NCBI GenBank assembly: GCA_016191815.1
Contig: JACPVI010000061.1
Span: 210,581 to 274,580, forward strand
Direction of reading: 5' to 3'
DNA: 64,000 nucleotides
Origin: Myxococcales bacterium
GTDB lineage: Bacteria; Myxococcota; Myxococcia; Myxococcales; Myxococcaceae
The notes beneath the pieces were generated by a model that saw only the letters and a program-made list of their open reading frames with translations, searched no databases and was not told the origin of the DNA. This document shows positions 49,871 to 59,240 of the stretch, piece after piece. How positions within the stretch are numbered: the first letter of the stretch is position 1; each line of letters starts with the position of its first letter. Made by a program: the position numbers and the translations under genes.

Positions 49871-50977
49871 TCACACCCGCATCGGCATCACCACCGCGGT
49901 GTAGCTCTTGTCGCCCGGGGCGTGGAGCACGCCGGGGCTGTGCTCGTCTCCCAGCTCGAACGCCACCTCGTCGGTGTCGATCACCGAGAGCACGTCCGCG
50001 AGGTAGCGGGCGTTGAAGCCGATGGTGATCTCCGCCCCCTGGTAGGGGACCTCCAGCTCGTCCTTGGCCTCGCCGAGGTCCGGGTTGTTGGCAGTGATGC
50101 GCAGGACCCCCGGGGCGAGCTGGATCTTCACCGCGTTGGACTTGTCCGCCGAGAGCAGCGAAATCCGCTTCAAGGCCTCGAGGAACCGCACCCGGGGGAC
50201 CGAAATCTGGCGCTCGCCTTCCTTGGGGATGACCCGCTGGTACTCGGGGAACTGGCCGTCGATGAGGCGCATCACCATGGTGAGGCCGGGCTTCTTGAAC
50301 AGAGCCGAGCTGTCCGCGAAGCCGAGCTGGCACTCCGCATCCGGCGCTTCGTCGAGCAGCCGCTTGAGCTCGAACAGCCCCTTGCGGGGGATGATCACCC
50401 CGCCCTTGAGCTTGATCTCCCCAGACAGCTCCCGCTCCACCAGGGAGAGCCGGTGCCCGTCGGTGGCCACCATCCGCCCCTTGCCTCCCTCCCGCGGCTC
50501 GAGGAAGACCCCGTTGAGGATGTAGCGGGTCTCGTCGGTGGAGATGGCGAAGGAAGTCTTCCTGATCATCTCCAAGAGGGTGCTCCCGCTCACCTTCGCG
50601 AGCTGGGCGTTCTCCTCCTTGGGCAACTTCGGGAACTCCTCGGGAGCCATCCCCACGATCTTGAAGTGCGCCGGACCGGAGATGATCTCCGCGTAGCTGT
50701 TGGGGAGCTTCCTCAGGGTGAGCTGGGCCTCCGGCAGGCTCTGCACGATGTCGAAGACGTACTTGGCGGAGAGCGTCACCGCCCCCGGCTTCAACACCTC
50801 GGCGGGGTGCTCGCTCACCACTCCGATGTCCAGGTCGAAGGCGGTGACCGTCACCCCGGTCTTGCTGGCAGTGACCAGCACGTTGGCCAGGATGGGCATG
50901 GTGGTCTTCTTCTCCACGATGCCCTGGGCGCGGTAGAGCGCCTTCCTCAGCTCCTCGGCCGCGATTCGGAATTCCAT
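49871..50977 (-). CDS. dnaN: DNA polymerase III sliding clamp (beta subunit)
   Basis: 368 residues from ATG 50975-50977; a longer frame adds an unlikely Arg-rich leader. DnaN forms the ring that tethers polymerase to DNA. Typical landmarks are MEFRIAAEELRKALYRAQGI, TMPILANVLV, MVATDGHRLSLVE, GVIIPRKGLFELKRLL and the C-terminal AVVMPMRV, the end that lines the protein-binding cleft. dnaA and an origin are not in the window: upstream, across about 160 bases, are plus-strand genes unrelated to replication. Confidence 0.98.
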   Translation of the reverse strand: MEFRIAAEELRKALYRAQGIVEKKTTMPILANVLVTASKTGVTVTAFDLDIGVVSEHPAEVLKPGAVTLSAKYVFDIVQSLPEAQLTLRKLPNSYAEIISGPAHFKIVGMAPEEFPKLPKEENAQLAKVSGSTLLEMIRKTSFAISTDETRYILNGVFLEPREGGKGRMVATDGHRLSLVERELSGEIKLKGGVIIPRKGLFELKRLLDEAPDAECQLGFADSSALFKKPGLTMVMRLIDGQFPEYQRVIPKEGERQISVPRVRFLEALKRISLLSADKSNAVKIQLAPGVLRITANNPDLGEAKDELEVPYQGAEITIGFNARYLADVLSVIDTDEVAFELGDEHSPGVLHAPGDKSYTAVVMPMRV

Positions 50978-51138
50978 GGCTTCCTCGTCTGCTCGGACGT
51001 GCCGGGCCCGGGCGGGCCGGCGGCCGGGGTGTAGCCCGCGGCTCATGTCCAGTCAACGCGCGCGCGGCCGCCCGGCCGCCCGGTAGGGCAGAGGGGCCCT
51101 GTTGACGGCCTCCCTCGGTGCCCGTAAAGGGGGCCGCC

Positions 51139-51375
51139 ATGCTCGGCCTGTTGCTCACCTTGGGCTTCCTGGGCGCGGTGGCCCTGGCGCTCTACTCCGT
51201 CGTCCGGGGCTCGGACTCCAAGGTGACCGAGTCGGACATCGGCGGAGTGAACGCCTTCGATTCCTACTACGGCAAGAACGCCCACCGCTACGGCGGCGAG
51301 ACTCCCTGCGAGGAGTGCGGCAAGGAGGGGTGCATCGGCCTCGGCCTCTGCCGCTGCCGATGCCACCAGAAATGA
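51139..51375 (+). CDS. small membrane protein with Cys-rich tail
   Basis: 78 residues from ATG 51139 with AAGGGGG about 10 bases upstream; a GTG lies further up at 51118. One N-terminal membrane helix (LGLLLTLGFLGAVALALYSVV), then a linker and a Cys-dense tail with CEECGKEGCIGLGLCRCRC, which could hold a metal or form disulphides. It overlaps the methyltransferase start by four bases (ATGA), so the two are coupled. Function unknown. Confidence 0.72.
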   Translation: MLGLLLTLGFLGAVALALYSVVRGSDSKVTESDIGGVNAFDSYYGKNAHRYGGETPCEECGKEGCIGLGLCRCRCHQK

Positions 51376-52034
51376 GGCCCACAGTGAGGCGCCGGCCACC
51401 GGCGCTCCTGCTGCTGATCGCGGCCTGCGCGCACCCGCCCGACCCGGGCCGGCATGCACACCACGGGCACCACCATCGCTTCGAAGACGCACAGCGATGG
51501 GCGCGAGTCTTCGAAGACCCCTCCCGCGACGGCTGGCAGCTCCCCGAGGAGGTGCTCGCCGCGCTCAAGCTCAACCCCGACTCCAAGGTGGCCGACATCG
51601 GCTCCGCCACCGGCTACTTCGCGGTGCGCCTCTCGCGGGCTGTGCCGAGCGGCAAAGTTTACGCGGTGGACATCGAGCCCGAGATGCAGCGCTACCTGGA
51701 GCGCCGCGCCCAAGCGGAGGGCCTGAAAAACCTGGTCTCCATCCTCGGCACCGAGGACGACCCGCGCCTCCCCGAGCCGGTGGACTTGGTGCTGCTCGTC
51801 GACACCTACCACCACCTCGGCAGGCGAGAGGGCTACTTCTCCAGCCTGCGGCAGAAGCTCAGAGCCGGTGGCCGGCTGGCGGTGATCGACTTCAAGAAGG
51901 AGAGCCCCCGCGGCCCGCCTCCCGAGGCCAAGCTGGCCCCCGAGGAGGTCGTCTCCGAGCTCTCCGCCGCGGGCTACCAGCTTCTCGAGGAGCACCGCTT
52001 CTTGCCCGACCAGTACTTCCTGGTCTTCCGCTGA
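51372..52034 (+). CDS. SAM methyltransferase with lipoprotein signal
   Basis: 220 residues. The start overlaps the previous stop (ATGA). The N-terminus reads RRRPPALLLLIAAC, a lipoprotein signal with lipobox IAAC, then a His-rich stretch HAHHGHHHRF. After that comes a class I methyltransferase: VADIGSATGYFAVRLSR (motif I), VYAVDIEPEM, VDLVLLVDTYHHL and LAVIDFKKE. If the signal works, the enzyme acts in the periplasm, where SAM is not expected. Related exported methyltransferases exist in other bacteria, but their substrate is unclear. Confidence 0.83.
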   Translation: MRPTVRRRPPALLLLIAACAHPPDPGRHAHHGHHHRFEDAQRWARVFEDPSRDGWQLPEEVLAALKLNPDSKVADIGSATGYFAVRLSRAVPSGKVYAVDIEPEMQRYLERRAQAEGLKNLVSILGTEDDPRLPEPVDLVLLVDTYHHLGRREGYFSSLRQKLRAGGRLAVIDFKKESPRGPPPEAKLAPEEVVSELSAAGYQLLEEHRFLPDQYFLVFR

Positions 52035-52078
52035 AGCCCTCCAAAGGGCCGGCGTTGAACTAGGATGTCCGCCTCCCC

Positions 52079-53719
52079 ATGGGCGAGCTGTTCGGACCCT
52101 ACGAGCTGTTGGCGCCCCTCGCCACCGGAGGGATGGGGCAGATCTACCTCGCCCGCAGCTCCAGGGCCGAAGGCTTCCAGAAGCTCCTGGTGGTGAAGAT
52201 GATGCTCGCCCACCACTCGCGCGACGAGGGCTTCGTCCAGATGTTCCTCGACGAGGCGCGGCTGGCGGCCAGGCTCAACCACCCGAACATCTGCCACATC
52301 TTCGATTTGGGCGATGTGGCCGGCACCTACTACCTGGCGATGGAGTACGTCCCCGGAGTGGACCTCCGCTCGCTCCCCAAGGACTGCGGCGAGAAGGGCC
52401 GCCCGCTGCCCCTGCCGCTCACTTGCCGGATCATCGCCGACGCCGCCGCGGGCCTGCACTACGCCCACGAGCTGACCGACGACGCCGGGCGCCCGCTGGG
52501 GCTGGTGCACCGCGACATCTCCCCCTCCAACGTGCTGGTGAGCTTCGACGGCGCGGTGAAGCTCATCGACTTCGGCATCGCCAAGGCCACCGGGAGGACC
52601 ACCTCCACCGCCACCGGCCAGCTCAAGGGGAAGTTCGCCTATATGTCGCCCGAGCAGGCCGAGGGCGAGCCGTTGGACCGCCGCAGCGACATCTATTCGC
52701 TGGGGCTGGTCTTCCACGAGCTGATCACCGGCCGGCGCGTCCTCCAGCGAGACTCCGACACCCAGACCCTCAAGGCCGCCCGGGACGCCCACATCGAGCC
52801 GCCCTCCCAGCTCAACCCCTCGCTGCCCTCGAGCATCGACCAGGTGCTGTCGCGGGCCCTGGCCAAGTCTCCCGGCGACCGCTACGCCACCGCGCAGGCG
52901 CTGGTGCTGGCCATCGAGGATTGGCTGCTCAAGGGCCAAAAGCCCGCCTCCCAGTCGCACCTCTCCGGCTTCCTCAGGGAGCTGTACCCCGACCACCAGG
53001 AGCGCTCCCGCGGGCCGTCCCGCAACGCCACTGAAGACGCCCTGGCCAGCACCCTCATCCGCACTCCCTCATCCGCCTCCTTCGCCACCGGGGCCCGGGC
53101 TTCCCAGTCAGGTGCGCCGCCGCCCAGACGCCCTCGCGCGCTCTGGGGAGCGATGGCCCTCCTGCTCGGCTCGGCGGTGGGGGTGGCCGCCATCATCGGG
53201 CCCAAGCTCAAGCCCGAACCGCCCGCCCCGCCTCCCCCGCCTCCTGCTCCCGTCACCCACTTGCTCTCGGTCGCCTCCGAGCCGACGGGAGCCTCGGTGA
53301 AGCTGGACGGCGCGCTCCTCGGCACGACTCCCCTCAAGGTGACGCTGGATGCGGGCACTTCCGGCACCCTCCTGCTGGTGGGCCCGGGCCTGGTCGCAAG
53401 AACGCACCAGCTTCGCTTGGAAAAGGACGCGGAGCTGCTCTTCCAGCTCCTGCGGGCGCGAGTGAAGGTGCCCATCGACAGCGAGCCGGCCGGGGCCTCG
53501 GTGAAGCTGGAAGGCCGGGAGCTGGGGAAGACTCCGTTCGTCTGGGAGACCGAGCCGGAGCACCGCTGCGTGCTCCTCTTCGAGCTGGAGGGCTACAAGC
53601 CGGCGGAGCTGGCGGTGGCCGCCGAGGAGGGAAGCGCCTTCAAGGCCACCCTGGAGCCGCTCCCCGCCGCGCCGCCTTCCTCCGACGACTCGCCGTTCAA
53701 GACCAAGGGCGCCAGGTGA
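52079..53719 (+). CDS. Ser/Thr kinase with periplasmic PEGA domains
   Basis: 546 residues. Kinase domain (7-285): Gly loop ATGGMGQIYLA, Lys40, HRD (144-146), DFG (164-166) and SPE. The catalytic-loop Lys after HRDI is Ser. A Ser/Thr/Pro-rich linker with possible phospho-sites follows, one membrane helix (about 353-375), a Pro run, and two PEGA domains outside (about 397-455 and 462-520; EPTGASVKLDGALLGTTPL and EPAGASVKLEGRELGKTPF). PEGA domains often bind surface polymers or other PEGA proteins. Its stop overlaps the start of a receptor that also carries PEGA-like domains. Confidence 0.94.
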   Translation: MGELFGPYELLAPLATGGMGQIYLARSSRAEGFQKLLVVKMMLAHHSRDEGFVQMFLDEARLAARLNHPNICHIFDLGDVAGTYYLAMEYVPGVDLRSLPKDCGEKGRPLPLPLTCRIIADAAAGLHYAHELTDDAGRPLGLVHRDISPSNVLVSFDGAVKLIDFGIAKATGRTTSTATGQLKGKFAYMSPEQAEGEPLDRRSDIYSLGLVFHELITGRRVLQRDSDTQTLKAARDAHIEPPSQLNPSLPSSIDQVLSRALAKSPGDRYATAQALVLAIEDWLLKGQKPASQSHLSGFLRELYPDHQERSRGPSRNATEDALASTLIRTPSSASFATGARASQSGAPPPRRPRALWGAMALLLGSAVGVAAIIGPKLKPEPPAPPPPPPAPVTHLLSVASEPTGASVKLDGALLGTTPLKVTLDAGTSGTLLLVGPGLVARTHQLRLEKDAELLFQLLRARVKVPIDSEPAGASVKLEGRELGKTPFVWETEPEHRCVLLFELEGYKPAELAVAAEEGSAFKATLEPLPAAPPSSDDSPFKTKGAR

Positions 53720-56544
53720 GGCGCGGGCTGGGAGTCGCCGTCTGGCTCTGGGCCGCCGCCGCATCGGCCGCCGGCGTCGCCGACGAGGCGGAGTTCCACT
53801 TCCGCAGGGGCCTCGCCTTCGAAAAGCAAGGCAAGCTGGAGGAGGCCCTGGAAGCCTTCTACGCCTCCAACCGGCTGGTGCCGAACCGCAACGTGCAGCT
53901 CAACATCGCCTCAGCCTTGGGACGGCTCAAGCTGTACGACGAGGCGTTCCGGGCCTACTCGGAGCTGCTCGGCCAGCCCTCGAGCGCCGAGGAGCGGGCG
54001 GAGGTGGAGCGAGCCCTCTCCTACCTCCGGCCGATGCTGGCGCTGGTGAAGGTGGACTCTGCGCCAAAGGGAGCCCTCATCTTCGCCGAGCGGAGAGACT
54101 TGGGCGCCTTGGGCGCCACCGAGAAAGTCCTCGCTCTCAAGCCGGGGCGCACCCGCATCCTGCTCGACCTCCCGGGCTACCGCTCGGCGGAGGTGGAGGT
54201 GGAGCTGTCGCGGGGCAAGGAGGCGGTAGTCTTCCGCGAGCTGGAGCGGATCTACGGCGAGCTGGAGCTCTTTGGGCTACCCCGGGAGGCGGAGGTGCGG
54301 CTGGAGGGAGTGGAGGAGCCCATCCTTCGCGGGCCGGGCCGGGTGCGGCTGGTCCCCGGCCGGGTGGCGCTGCTCATCACCGCCCCGGGCTTCAAGCGCG
54401 AGCGGCTGGAGCGCGAAGTCCTGCCTGATCAGCTCCGCAGCGAGGAGGTGTCGCTGGAGCGCGAGAGCAGGCCGCCGCCCAAGGTGGGGGCGCTGGTGGT
54501 GAGGGCCAACGTCGACGGGGCGACGGTGACGGTGGGCAAGCTGGACCGCTGCTTCACTCCCTGCGTGGTGGAGAAGCTGGAGGTGGGTGAGTGGGAGGTG
54601 GCGGTGTCGCAGGAGGGGAGGGACCCCTTCCGGACGATGGTGGAGGTGAAGGAGAACCAGCTCCTGCCGGTCCTCGCTCACCTTCGCCCCAAGCGGATGG
54701 AGGTGGCGGGCGCCACCCAGAGGCTCATCCGGCTCGACGACGCGCCGGCCTCGATGACCGTCATCACCGCGGAGGAGATCCGCGCCTTCGGCTACGCCAC
54801 GGTGGCCGAGGCGCTGCGCTCGGTGCGCGGGCTGCACGTCTGGAGCGACCGGGCCAGGGACTCGGTGGGGGTGAGGGGCTTCGGCTGGCCGGAGAGCGCC
54901 AACGCCCGGGTGCTGGTCCTGGTGAACGGCCACCCGCTGAACGAGCTGGTCCGCGGCTACGGCCCGATCGGGATGGACCTGGGCATCGACATGGAGCAGG
55001 TGGAGCGCATCGAGGTGGTGCGCGGCGGAGGGATGGTGTTCGGCTCCACCGCTTTTCTGGGCCTGGTGAACGTGGTGATGCGGCGGCCGGAGGTAGGCCC
55101 CCATGTCCGCGGGGCCTTCGCCCTCGACACCGACGGCCGCCAGGAGGCTCGGGCGCTGGCCTCGGTGCGCAAGGACTGGGGCGAACTGCTCGCTCTGGCC
55201 GGAATCGCCGGAGGCGCCGGCCAGCCGCTCTCGCTTCCCGGCGAGACGCAGCCGCGGCTGGACGGCTGGAACGGAAGGCAGGCCTTCCTCTCCGCCCGGC
55301 TAGGGCCGGTCACCCTCACCGCCGGCACCATCGCCTACGGAAAGAGCGTCCCCACCGGCTACGGCTGGTCAGGCGAAAACGGAGTGGCCAGCCTAGAGGG
55401 GCGAAGCTTCGCGGCGCTCCAGCTCGAGCACGAGTTTCCGGGCGGCAGCTTCCTCCTCGCGCGGCTGGCGGCCGACGCGGCGGGGCACTCACTTTCGTAC
55501 GGTGGCCCCGACGGCTCGGCGCTCTCGGAGCATGCGGGCTACGGCGACCTCTCCGGCGAGCTGCGCTTCGAATGGGCGGTGCACCCCAAGCACCGGCTCC
55601 TGTTCGGGGCGGCCTCCGGGAGGACACCCGAGCTATGGCAGCGCGCCCAGGCCTCGGCCGCACCCGAGCCGATGGAACTTTCTGCGCCCGAGACGAAAAC
55701 CACCTTCTACATGAGCCACGAGTGGGTCCCCAGGCCCTCCTTCCGGTTGAACCTGGGGCTCCGGTTCGACCCGGTGGGCACGATTGCCCGGGGCCGCCTG
55801 GCGCAGGTGGAGCGGGTGATGGAGTGGGGCAACCCCCACATCGCGCTGGTGCTCAAGCCGTACGAGGGCGGAAACACCAAGCTCGTGTTCGATGCCACCG
55901 TGCGGCGGACGACGCCGCGGGAGCTCACCTTCGGCTTCCCGCCGTTGCTGCGGGAGGCGCCTGCGAAGCTGGGTGAGGAGCAGCGGGGCGCCTTCGAGGT
56001 GGAGCACGCCCACACCTTGAGCGACGAGGCATCGCTGGTGGGAGTCCTCTTCCTCAACAGCTTCAACGCCATCATCTCCAGCGCGCCGGCGGAGTCGGGG
56101 GCGCTGGTCTACGGAAACTCCGCCCCCTATGCGGTGGTGGGAAGCGAGCTGGAGCTACGCTGGACGCCCGGAGACGGGAGATTTCTCTCGCTCTCGAACG
56201 TCTACCAGGGCTCGACGGGCGCGGTGGGAAGCCTGATCAACTCTCCGGAGCACAACATCGCCGCGCGCCTTTCCTGGCCCATCCTCTCCCAGGCGCTGCT
56301 CGCCTCCACGGAGATGGTCTTCCTCGGGGCGCGCAAGGACCGCGATGGGGCGCGCATCCCGGAGACGATGCAGTGGAACCTGGTGCTCTCGGGCGACTAC
56401 CTGCCCTGGCGGCTCCACTACTACGGCGGGGTGATGAACCTGCTCGACGAGCGGAGGGCGGATCCGCTCGGGCCGGACACCTTGCTCTCACAGGTTCCAC
56501 GCTACGGCCGCCAGGTGCGGGTGGGCTTCTCGCGGAGCTTCTGA
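53716..56544 (+). CDS. TonB-dependent receptor with TPR and PEGA-like N-domain
   Basis: 942 residues from GTG 53716, overlapping the kinase stop (GTGA). A signal peptide ends at AAASAAGV. Residues 25-110 are TPR (FHFRRGLAFEKQGKLEEALE), 110-330 are PEGA-like beta domains (VDSAPKGALIFAE and VVRANVDGATVTVGK). Then the TonB plug from about 333 (LDDAPASMTVITAEEIRAFG, VLVLVNGHPLN, IEVVRGGGMVFGS) and a 22-strand-type barrel to the final aromatic RSF. A periplasmic scaffold fused before the plug is unusual. The layout links an outer-membrane channel to the kinase. The ligand is unknown; no exbBD or tonB is here. Confidence 0.9.
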   Translation: MRRGLGVAVWLWAAAASAAGVADEAEFHFRRGLAFEKQGKLEEALEAFYASNRLVPNRNVQLNIASALGRLKLYDEAFRAYSELLGQPSSAEERAEVERALSYLRPMLALVKVDSAPKGALIFAERRDLGALGATEKVLALKPGRTRILLDLPGYRSAEVEVELSRGKEAVVFRELERIYGELELFGLPREAEVRLEGVEEPILRGPGRVRLVPGRVALLITAPGFKRERLEREVLPDQLRSEEVSLERESRPPPKVGALVVRANVDGATVTVGKLDRCFTPCVVEKLEVGEWEVAVSQEGRDPFRTMVEVKENQLLPVLAHLRPKRMEVAGATQRLIRLDDAPASMTVITAEEIRAFGYATVAEALRSVRGLHVWSDRARDSVGVRGFGWPESANARVLVLVNGHPLNELVRGYGPIGMDLGIDMEQVERIEVVRGGGMVFGSTAFLGLVNVVMRRPEVGPHVRGAFALDTDGRQEARALASVRKDWGELLALAGIAGGAGQPLSLPGETQPRLDGWNGRQAFLSARLGPVTLTAGTIAYGKSVPTGYGWSGENGVASLEGRSFAALQLEHEFPGGSFLLARLAADAAGHSLSYGGPDGSALSEHAGYGDLSGELRFEWAVHPKHRLLFGAASGRTPELWQRAQASAAPEPMELSAPETKTTFYMSHEWVPRPSFRLNLGLRFDPVGTIARGRLAQVERVMEWGNPHIALVLKPYEGGNTKLVFDATVRRTTPRELTFGFPPLLREAPAKLGEEQRGAFEVEHAHTLSDEASLVGVLFLNSFNAIISSAPAESGALVYGNSAPYAVVGSELELRWTPGDGRFLSLSNVYQGSTGAVGSLINSPEHNIAARLSWPILSQALLASTEMVFLGARKDRDGARIPETMQWNLVLSGDYLPWRLHYYGGVMNLLDERRADPLGPDTLLSQVPRYGRQVRVGFSRSF

Positions 56545-56551
56545 CGGCGCC

Positions 56552-56579
56552 GGCCCGGGACCCTCTCGGGCCCCGGGCC
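56552..56579. terminator. hairpin between convergent genes
   Basis: Arms GGCCCGGG (56552-56559) and CCCGGGCC (56572-56579) pair perfectly with a 12-base loop, between the TonB receptor stop and the stop of the Ig-repeat protein. A T-containing stretch follows on the plus strand. It probably ends transcription in both directions. Confidence 0.55.
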
Positions 56580-56593
56580 TTCTGGCCTTCCCC

Positions 56594-59101
56594 CTACGGG
56601 CTGCAGCCGGAGCCGTCGCTCGCGGCGACGCACACGTTCACGCTGTGCGAGGTGCGCTGGCCGCTCGAGTCCACCGCGGTGGCGGTGAGGGTCCAGCGCC
56701 CCCGTACCGCGGTGCGCGTCACCTGGTAGGGCGCAGTGGTGTCGGTGGCCAGCCGGGTGTTGTTGGCGAAGAACTCCACCTGTGCCACCTGGCGGTCATC
56801 GGAGGCGTTGGCCTGGATGGTCACCGAGGCTCCCTCGAGGATGACGGCTCCGCCGGCGGGGCTGGTGATGGCGACCGTCGGCGGCGCGTCGGTCCCCACC
56901 GGGCCGCAGCCAGAGCCGTCGCTCGCGGCGACGCACACGTTCACGCTGTGCGAGGTGCGCTGGCCGCCCGAGTCCACCGCGGTGGCGGTGAGGGTCCAAC
57001 GCCCTCGTACCGCGGTGCGCGTCACCTGGTAGGGCGCAGTGGTGTCGGTGGCGAGCCGGGTGCTGTTGGCGAAGAACTCCACCTGCACCACCTGGCGGTC
57101 GTCGGAGGCGTTGGCCTGGATGGTCAGCGCGCTTCCCTCCCGGAGGATGGCCCCCTCGGCGGGGTTGGTGATGGCGACGGTCGGCGGCGCGTCGCCGATG
57201 ATGGGACCGCAGCCGGAGCCATCGGAGAGGCGGACGCACACGCTGACGCTGTGCGAGGCCTGCTGGCCGGTGTTGTCGGTCGCGGTCGCGGCGAGCGCGT
57301 GCCGGCCCGACCTGGCCGTCCACAGGGCGTGGAAGCGCGGGGCGGTGTCGGTGCGAATCAGCACTCCGTCCACGAAGAAGGCCACCTGGCGGATTCCGCT
57401 TTCATCGTTGGCGTTGGCCTGGATGTCCACCGTGGTTCCGGCGTTGAAGATGGCGCCTTCCACCGGGCTGAAGATGGCCACCCTGGGGAGCGGCTCGCCC
57501 ACGGTGAAGAACCAGCCGAAGGCCCCCTGGTTCCCCGCAGTGTCCTGGATGGAGACCGCCACCCGGTGCTCGCCGCTGGCGAAGCCGCCCACGGGAGAGA
57601 CGCTGATCTGCTCCCCCACGAGCGAGGCCGGGGCCGGCAAGCCGTCCACCGTGGCGGAGAGAGAGGCCGCGACCAGGCCGTTGGCGTCCGAGGCCATCAC
57701 CGTCGCGCTGGCCAAAGGCGGGACCACCGAGGAGCCGGGCGCGGGTGCGGGCCCCGCAAACGCCGGCGGAGTGGAATCAAGCACGATGCCCTGGCAGAGG
57801 TCCGCCGAGCGGTTGCCCGCGCCGTCGCGCAGGCGGGCGCAGACCGTCTTCGGGCCCTCGTCTCCGCTCAAAGAGAAGGAGAGCACCCCGACTGGCTGGA
57901 AGGCCGCTCCCTCGAGCTCCAAGGGCGACTCGGCCAGCGCCACCCCGAGCGGAGGAGTCGACGGGGAGGGATCAACCGCGGTCAGCTCCACTCGGACTTC
58001 CCGGTGAGTGGTGAAGGCCGCCCCGCCGTTCAACGAGAGCGCCACCAACTCCGGCGGAATCAAGTCCAGCGTCGCGATGAACGGCCGGCCCGGCGTGGGG
58101 AGTCCTCCGGGCGGAGTGGCGGTCATGGAGACGGTGAGCTCACCGCTGGCCAGCTCTCCGAGCGCGACTCCGGTCAAGGTCCAGGTGCCCCCCGGACTGG
58201 CGGTGCCCTCGAATGGACCCGCCGCTGCGCCCAGCCGGTCGGTGACGAGCACGCTCACGCTGCTTCCCGCCGGAGCCACCCCTTGGATGGTGACATTGGC
58301 CGCCCCGGCGATGCCGATGGGGTTGGGCGTCACCGCCACCGTGCCCACCCGAGCCACCGGCGGGCACTCGAGAGTCTCCTCTCCCGGCTCCTCGTAGATG
58401 GTCATCTCCGGCGCTTCCTCGATGGTGGGGTCCGGGTTGGGCAGCAGGAACTCGATCACCTGGTCGAGGCCGCTCGCCCTCACGTCGGCGATGTCCTGCT
58501 CGGTCACCTCGAAGCGCGCCACGAAGGTGCCGTCGGGGTTGACGGTGGGGATGGCTGCCAGCCGGCGCCGGTCAGTTCCGACCCAGTCCGCCCGGTTACC
58601 CTTAAAGATGCGCACCTCCAACTGCACCGCCGGCAGCGGCGAGCCGTCGAGGCCGCGCGCGTGGCCGTGGATGGTCAAGACGTTCCCCTCGATGACCGGC
58701 GAGCTGCCCGGGGCGCCGATGGGGGACGAGGAAGGAAGGATGAACAGGTCCCGGACGTCGGTGAAGTCCACTCCGGTGGCGTCGATCACCCGGACCCGGT
58801 CCTTGGCCAGCAGATCGGGCGTCCACCCTTCCCAGCAAACCAGAGCCGCCCCGGGAGCGTCTGGCGGGTGGTTGATGAGCAGACTTCCGGTGGCATCCGC
58901 CTGGGCGGTGACTCGGCCAATCACCAATCCCTCGCGCACCGCCTCCACGGTGAGGCTCTCCCCCGGCTGGTAGCCCTCGAGGAGCACCAAGTCCGTGGTC
59001 ATGAAGACTTCGATCCGATGCGGTGGCCGGGTCTCCGCTGCCGCGATTCCCGCCAAAAGCCAAACTGCCGCCGCTCCCCCTCTGAGAAAACTCTTTCCCA
59101 T
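56594..59101 (-). CDS. secreted Ig-like repeat protein
   Basis: 835 residues from ATG 59099-59101, with GGAGGGGG upstream; a longer frame is rejected because it overlaps the amidohydrolase and lacks a signal. The signal is GGAAAVWLLAGIAAAETR, with no lipobox. Several Ig-like/FN3 domains follow, then three Big-like repeats of 101 residues at the end (528-628, 629-729, 730-830): APPTVAITxPAxGAxxxEG, VQVEFFAN and SHSVNVCVAASDGSGC. Each has a Cys pair at its end. The gene is probably a surface adhesin or binding protein. It is head-to-tail with the amidohydrolase, 139 bases apart. Confidence 0.87.
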   Translation of the reverse strand: MGKSFLRGGAAAVWLLAGIAAAETRPPHRIEVFMTTDLVLLEGYQPGESLTVEAVREGLVIGRVTAQADATGSLLINHPPDAPGAALVCWEGWTPDLLAKDRVRVIDATGVDFTDVRDLFILPSSSPIGAPGSSPVIEGNVLTIHGHARGLDGSPLPAVQLEVRIFKGNRADWVGTDRRRLAAIPTVNPDGTFVARFEVTEQDIADVRASGLDQVIEFLLPNPDPTIEEAPEMTIYEEPGEETLECPPVARVGTVAVTPNPIGIAGAANVTIQGVAPAGSSVSVLVTDRLGAAAGPFEGTASPGGTWTLTGVALGELASGELTVSMTATPPGGLPTPGRPFIATLDLIPPELVALSLNGGAAFTTHREVRVELTAVDPSPSTPPLGVALAESPLELEGAAFQPVGVLSFSLSGDEGPKTVCARLRDGAGNRSADLCQGIVLDSTPPAFAGPAPAPGSSVVPPLASATVMASDANGLVAASLSATVDGLPAPASLVGEQISVSPVGGFASGEHRVAVSIQDTAGNQGAFGWFFTVGEPLPRVAIFSPVEGAIFNAGTTVDIQANANDESGIRQVAFFVDGVLIRTDTAPRFHALWTARSGRHALAATATDNTGQQASHSVSVCVRLSDGSGCGPIIGDAPPTVAITNPAEGAILREGSALTIQANASDDRQVVQVEFFANSTRLATDTTAPYQVTRTAVRGRWTLTATAVDSGGQRTSHSVNVCVAASDGSGCGPVGTDAPPTVAITSPAGGAVILEGASVTIQANASDDRQVAQVEFFANNTRLATDTTAPYQVTRTAVRGRWTLTATAVDSSGQRTSHSVNVCVAASDGSGCSP
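56611..57519 (-). repeat. three 303-base tandem repeats inside the Ig-repeat gene
   Basis: The same start (AGCCGTCGCT or AGCCATCGGA) recurs at exactly 56611, 56914 and 57217. The first two copies differ by only a few bases over most of their length; the third is more diverged. Each codes for one 101-residue Big-like domain. Near-identity of neighbours suggests recent duplication or gene conversion. Confidence 0.85.
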
Positions 59102-59240
59102 CCTGTCCCCCTCCGGCCACGCCGTCACAAGTTTGCGGGCGCTCTTACAGATTTCGTGCCTGGCGCTCCGGGCCGAATCCCGGCTTCGGCGACGGCGTCC
59201 AGGGGAGGCGCGCTTCCTCTCGGATGGAAGAAGCTCGCCC

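Noticed and set aside
49871..51138. Chromosome origin expected next to dnaN
   Set aside because: No dnaA gene and no cluster of TTATCCACA-like boxes in the gap at 50978-51138; only a GC-rich stretch is seen.
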